Part shown: in pieces, positions 4,876-7,898 of the stretch
Numbering within the stretch: position 1 is the first letter of the stretch
How the letters are laid out: every line of letters begins with the position of its first letter
Source of the DNA: Thermoproteota archaeon
Lineage (GTDB): Archaea > Korarchaeota > JAOZGF01
DNA: 7,898 nucleotides
Direction: 5' to 3'
Assembly: GCA_027491845.1 (NCBI GenBank)
Contig: JAOZGF010000119.1
Location: 1 to 7,898, forward strand
Position numbers and translations under genes: made by a program
Notes under the pieces: model-generated
The model's input: the letters and a program-made list of their open reading frames with translations, nothing else
What the model was told of the DNA's origin: nothing
The model's database searches: none

Positions 4876-6540
4876 TTGAGGGAGTTAAGAAGCGACGTCG
4901 TGAGGAAAGGGGTTGAAGCAACCCCTCACAGGTCCCTTTTTAGGGCGCTCGGCCTAACTGATGAAGACTTAGAGAAACCTTTGATCGCTGTTGTTAATTC
5001 TTGGAACGAGGTTGTGCCGGGGCACGTGCACCTCAGGGAATTAGCTGAAGCCGTTAAGGACGGGGTAAGGGAGAAGGGCGGGACTCCCCTTGAATTCAAC
5101 ACCATAGCAATATGTGACGGAATAGCAATGGGCCATGAGGGAATGAAGACTCCTTTGCCCAGCAGGGAACTTATAGCTGCATCCGTGGAACTCATGATTA
5201 AAGCTCACAGGTTCGATGCAATGGTTATGGTGGCTTCATGCGACAAAATAGTTCCCGGAATGGTTATGGCCGCATGCAGGCTAAACATTCCAACGGTTTT
5301 CGTTACAGGTGGAAACATGCTTCCAGGCAGTCTTAACGGCAGGGAAATAGCGTTCAGCCATGTCTATGAAGCAATAGCTTCATATAAGGCAGATAAAATA
5401 AGCCTTGACACCCTCTTAGAAATAGAGAGAAGCGTTTGCCCTGGACCTGGATCCTGCGCAGGCATGTATACTGCAAACACAATGGCCTGCCTTGTCGAGG
5501 CAATGGGTTTATCCTTGCCAGGATGCGGTGCAACTCCCGCCGTTTACTCGGAAAAAATAAAGATTGCAAGGGAAAGTGGAAGGAAGGTTATGGAGCTCTT
5601 GGAAAGGGACTTAAGCGTTCTGGAGATAGTGAACGAGCAATCCATTGAAAACGCCATCCGTGTTGACATGGCTTTAGGCGGGTCAACGAACACGGTTCTC
5701 CACTTGTCAGCTATAGCTAGGGAGGCAGGGTTTAACCTGCCCCTTGAAAGATTCGACGAACTCAGCAGGACGACCCCGCATCTTTGCAACATGAACCCAG
5801 CTGGCCCATACTACATGAAGGACCTTTACTTTGCCGGAGGAGTTCAAGCCCTAATGAAGGAACTAGAAGGCCTCCTTAACCTAGATGTTTTAACGGTTAC
5901 AGGGAACACTCTACGTGAAAACCTTAAGACGGCTAAAGTGGTTAACAGGAAAGTGATTAGGCCCCTAAGCAGGCCTGTCCACAGGGAGGGAGGAATAGCA
6001 ATACTGTGGGGTTCACTGGCGCCTAAGGGCTCCGTTGTGAAACAGAGCGCTGTTGACCCACTTATGATGAAGTTTAGAGGTGAAGCAAGGGTTTTCGACA
6101 GGGAGGAAGACGCCGTATCAGCCATCTTAAACAAGGAAATAACCGAGGGAACCGTTGTTGTAATAAGGTATGAAGGACCTAAGGGAGGGCCTGGAATGCG
6201 TGAAATGCTTGCACCAACCTCAGCCATCTCTGGAATGGGTTTGGAAAGATCCGTTGCACTTATAACTGACGGAAGATTTTCAGGTGCCACAAGGGGACCT
6301 GCAGTTGGACACGTCTCACCTGAAGCAATTGAGGGAGGACCCATTGCATTAGTTAGGGAGGGAGATGAGATAGAAATAGACATACCCAACAGAAAACTTG
6401 AACTCCTCATAGATGAAAGGGAAATGGAGAAGAGAAGAAAGAAATGGAGGCCTCCCCAAAGGAAAATTGAAAGAGGCTTTCTCTCACTCTATTCTAAGGT
6501 AGCTGGTTCAGCTAGTGAAGGAGCCGTATTCAAAGTGTAA
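4876..6540 (+). CDS. ilvD: Dihydroxy-acid dehydratase
   Basis: Full-length 554-residue IlvD, intact. It dehydrates 2,3-dihydroxy-3-methylbutanoate and -methylpentanoate to the 2-oxo acids that become valine, leucine and isoleucine, using an Fe-S cluster and Mg2+ in the cytoplasm. Signatures: [13 protein letters not shown] (41-53), [11 protein letters not shown] (80-90), SCDKIVPGM (121-129, with cluster Cys122, metal Asp123 and the Lys124 expected to be carbamylated), [16 protein letters not shown] (188-203, with cluster Cys194), ALGGSTNT (266-273) and [14 protein letters not shown] (462-475) with the probable catalytic serine in FSG. The first loop reads VPGH rather than the PCN of [2Fe-2S] enzymes such as the mycobacterial one. 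That resembles the E. coli oxygen-sensitive [4Fe-4S] type, though Cys80 is nearby and might take part. Start is TTG, fixed by GGTGAT and an upstream in-frame stop. Arginine codons are almost all AGG/AGA. Confidence 0.97.
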   Translation: MRELRSDVVRKGVEATPHRSLFRALGLTDEDLEKPLIAVVNSWNEVVPGHVHLRELAEAVKDGVREKGGTPLEFNTIAICDGIAMGHEGMKTPLPSRELIAASVELMIKAHRFDAMVMVASCDKIVPGMVMAACRLNIPTVFVTGGNMLPGSLNGREIAFSHVYEAIASYKADKISLDTLLEIERSVCPGPGSCAGMYTANTMACLVEAMGLSLPGCGATPAVYSEKIKIARESGRKVMELLERDLSVLEIVNEQSIENAIRVDMALGGSTNTVLHLSAIAREAGFNLPLERFDELSRTTPHLCNMNPAGPYYMKDLYFAGGVQALMKELEGLLNLDVLTVTGNTLRENLKTAKVVNRKVIRPLSRPVHREGGIAILWGSLAPKGSVVKQSAVDPLMMKFRGEARVFDREEDAVSAILNKEITEGTVVVIRYEGPKGGPGMREMLAPTSAISGMGLERSVALITDGRFSGATRGPAVGHVSPEAIEGGPIALVREGDEIEIDIPNRKLELLIDEREMEKRRKKWRPPQRKIERGFLSLYSKVAGSASEGAVFKV

Positions 6541-6704
6541 GGAAGGCTTACTGAAAAGTGTTAAGTTGCTTCTCCCTTTAACCTTCTTTCAAAATTTCTA
6601 GCTAAGAAGATTTAGGGAGAGTTTAGACATAGGTTTTAAAAGGGAGTAAATAGTATTTTTCCTCAAAAACTCTGAAGATTCACAAAAACCTGAAAGGTGA
6701 TTAA
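6541..6704 (+). promoter_or_regulatory. Spacer with possible ilvD terminator, TATA box and ribosome-binding site of the next gene
   Basis: A pyrimidine-rich tract (6568-6598) follows ilvD and could end its transcript. TTTTAAAA (6634-6641) is TATA-like and predicts a start near 6664, about 40 nt before the next gene. GGTGAT (6696-6701) precedes TTG 6705 by three bases; the close spacing is tight but the match to the archaeal anti-SD is good, and it supports the TTG start. Confidence 0.45.
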
Positions 6705-7511
6705 TTGCAGGTACCCGAAATCCTTCAAAACATTTGGAGACAAATATCAGGGTTTCTACCTAATATCTTGTATGCTACTCTGACCTTGGTAATTGGATAC
6801 CTGATAGGCCATTACTTTGCGAAAATGATTGACTCCATCCTAGCAAACTTGAAAGTGAACGAAAAGTTTGAGGAGAGCGAGATCGGCAGGAGCCTTAAAA
6901 GATCTGGTTACACGTTCTCAGGCTTAATAGGCTTAATATCAAAGGTCTTCATTTACATATTAACAATATTAACAGCCCTCAGCTTCTTAAACATACCTCT
7001 AACAACTCAGATAAACGTCGCAATAACAACTTATCTTCCAAGGGCTGTTGGCTCCATTATATTGTTTCTAGTGGGCGTAATGATTATAAACTGGGTTATT
7101 AAGTTAATGGCAGGAGCCCTCCCTGAAACAGATGTTTTAGCGAGGAACTGGATTATCTCAGGAATGAAATATATTTTTTACATAGTTCTTTTCCTTATGG
7201 CCCTAGAAATAACTCAGATAGCTGTGTCTGTTACACAAATACTTGCACAATCAATACTTTTCACTCTAGTCATAGGGCTAGGATTAACATTTGCCCTTAT
7301 AATTGGATTAGGCTTCAGGGACGAGGCTAAAGTTATTTTCTCCACAGACCTCAACATACTCAGGGTTAACCAACACATTAAGGTTGCAGGTGTTGAGGGT
7401 AAAATAAGGAGGTTTTCGTTCCTGACGCTGGAACTGGAGGCAGGTGACGGAAGGAAAATCGTTGTTCCGAAGCGGAAGTTGTTAGAGGAAGGTTTTGAGA
7501 TCCTAAAATGA
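6705..7511 (+). CDS. Small MscS-like / conserved TM-helix repeat membrane protein
   Basis: A 268-residue membrane protein. Predicted membrane segments lie near 18-38, 72-94, 112-133, 152-172 and 182-203. FLPNILYATLTLVIGYLIGH (17-36) and YLPRAVGSIILFLVGVMIIN (110-129) are two copies of the same element, like the repeated TM-helix domain seen in MscS-type proteins. After the last helix, GLGFRDEAKVIFSTDL is followed by a short beta region, NQHIKVAGVEGKIRRFSF and DGRKIVVPKRKLL (248-260), matching the MscS middle domain (VxGxxGxV ... DGxxVxVPNxxL) with Lys in place of the usual Asn. The C-terminal alpha/beta cage domain of full MscS is absent, so the protein ends just after the beta domain. A role in ion conductance or membrane-tension sensing is inferred. 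TTG start with GGTGAT. The next frame begins within about 20-40 bp, suggesting co-transcription. Confidence 0.75.
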   Translation: MQVPEILQNIWRQISGFLPNILYATLTLVIGYLIGHYFAKMIDSILANLKVNEKFEESEIGRSLKRSGYTFSGLIGLISKVFIYILTILTALSFLNIPLTTQINVAITTYLPRAVGSIILFLVGVMIINWVIKLMAGALPETDVLARNWIISGMKYIFYIVLFLMALEITQIAVSVTQILAQSILFTLVIGLGLTFALIIGLGFRDEAKVIFSTDLNILRVNQHIKVAGVEGKIRRFSFLTLELEAGDGRKIVVPKRKLLEEGFEILK

Positions 7512-7547
7512 AAACCCTTAAAGGAGGCTGTATGGGGCATCTCCCCA

Positions 7548-7898
7548 ATGTGTGTAGGTAGCTGGTTCCCTTACAATCAATTCTTTGTTTTCACGTTAAA
7601 GGTTGAAGGAACGGAGAATCTGGCTTTAATTGCTTGGACGGCTACCGTGACTGCTGCAGGTTCCATAATACTTGGATATCACGTTTATTTAAAAATAAAA
7701 AGGGAATTCGATCAAAAATACAGGGCGAAAAACCTCTTGCCAAAAAGAATAGCCCACGGGATTGCATATTTCCTCTTCATTATCCTGTTAAGGGAAGCTA
7801 TAATGCTACGAATAAAAGAAACCCCTGTGCCAGCTTTCCTCATAAACTTTGTTTGGCTCGTAACAATGGTGATAGCTGCTTTCATCCTGCTTGAAATA
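7548..7898 (+). CDS. Unrecognised polytopic membrane protein (3'-partial, start uncertain)
   Basis: This frame is open from the stop of the previous gene (7511) to the window edge. From ATG 7548 it encodes 117 residues: a hydrophobic segment near 24-47 (NLALIAWTATVTAAGSI...), a basic loop (about 49-67), a second hydrophobic segment near 70-83 and a third near 97-116. The only good ribosome-binding site, GGAGG (7523-7527), points instead to ATG 7532, whose frame stops after nine codons. If the GGGG at 7534-7537 were GGG, ATG 7532 would read MGISPMCVGSWFPYN and run straight into this protein. The true start is therefore probably 7532 with a one-base error or frameshift. Same strand and close to the MscS-like gene, so likely one operon. 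No family recognised. Confidence 0.6.
   Translation, partial: MCVGSWFPYNQFFVFTLKVEGTENLALIAWTATVTAAGSIILGYHVYLKIKREFDQKYRAKNLLPKRIAHGIAYFLFIILLREAIMLRIKETPVPAFLINFVWLVTMVIAAFILLEI

Noticed and set aside
5844..6410. Minus-strand 188-codon frame rich in Ser, Pro and Leu
   Set aside because: Antisense shadow of ilvD with no start signal or recognisable domain.
7509..7511. TGA recoded to fuse the MscS-like protein to the next membrane protein
   Set aside because: A ribosome-binding site and ATG lie just downstream, so a normal operon junction with a one-base error explains the open frame more simply.
7634..7894. Plus-strand Cys- and Lys-rich reading frame (MDGYRDCCRF...)
   Set aside because: It overlaps in another phase the frame from 7548, which shows clear membrane segments; the Cys/Asn-rich composition is typical of a shadow frame.
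1..7898. tRNA, rRNA, CRISPR arrays, insertion-sequence ends or a replication origin
   Set aside because: No T-loop signature (GTTCGAATC-like), no spaced repeats beyond the 2 x 20-bp unit, no transposase motif with terminal repeats, and no ORB-like elements were seen by eye.

Overview
The window looks archaeal. Several genes start with TTG, ribosome-binding sites read GGTGAT or GGAGG, TATA-like boxes (with no bacterial -35/-10 pairs) lie upstream of genes, and one gene is an archaeal-type MJ0570/Dph6-like PP-loop enzyme. Arginine is almost always AGG/AGA in the housekeeping genes. A Thermoproteota (TACK-like, perhaps Bathyarchaeia-like) source is my best guess, but it is an inference and nothing here fixes the lineage.

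Layout. (1) Bases 1-1307, minus strand: a two-domain gene running off the left edge, with a SAM methyltransferase fused to a D-Ala-D-Ala-ligase-like ATP-grasp domain. A one-base frameshift lies at a G4 run, and a perfect 2x20-bp tandem repeat carrying the palindrome TCACGTGA lies at its start codon. (2) 1346-2096: mostly non-coding, with a decayed MNT nucleotidyltransferase/HepT-like remnant. (3) 2097-2612, minus strand: a degenerate retropepsin-like protein, preceded in the same frame and behind one promoter by a possible 30-residue, strongly basic peptide. (4) 2974-3710, plus strand: a broken chimera that starts as an ABC-transporter substrate-binding protein (BtuF/FepB-like) and ends as the C-terminal part of a polytopic membrane protein (nucleoside-recognition/Gate-like). 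(5) 4097-7898, plus strand: the orderly part, with the MJ0570/Dph6-like gene, ilvD, a small MscS/TM-helix membrane protein and the start of an unrecognised membrane protein.

How the genes relate. Only ilvD has a firmly predictable metabolic role (branched-chain amino acid synthesis). The Dph6-like gene next to it is probably independent, since ilvD has its own leader. The last two membrane-protein genes are tightly spaced and probably co-transcribed. The left 3.7 kb is an accessory, decaying zone: a gene with foreign-looking codon use, a toxin-antitoxin remnant and a deletion chimera.

Caution: several breaks are single-base shifts, three of them explained by a change in a short homopolymer. 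Some may be read or assembly errors rather than mutations. The best candidate for something little described is the methyltransferase-ATP-grasp fusion; nothing in the window proves a new system.
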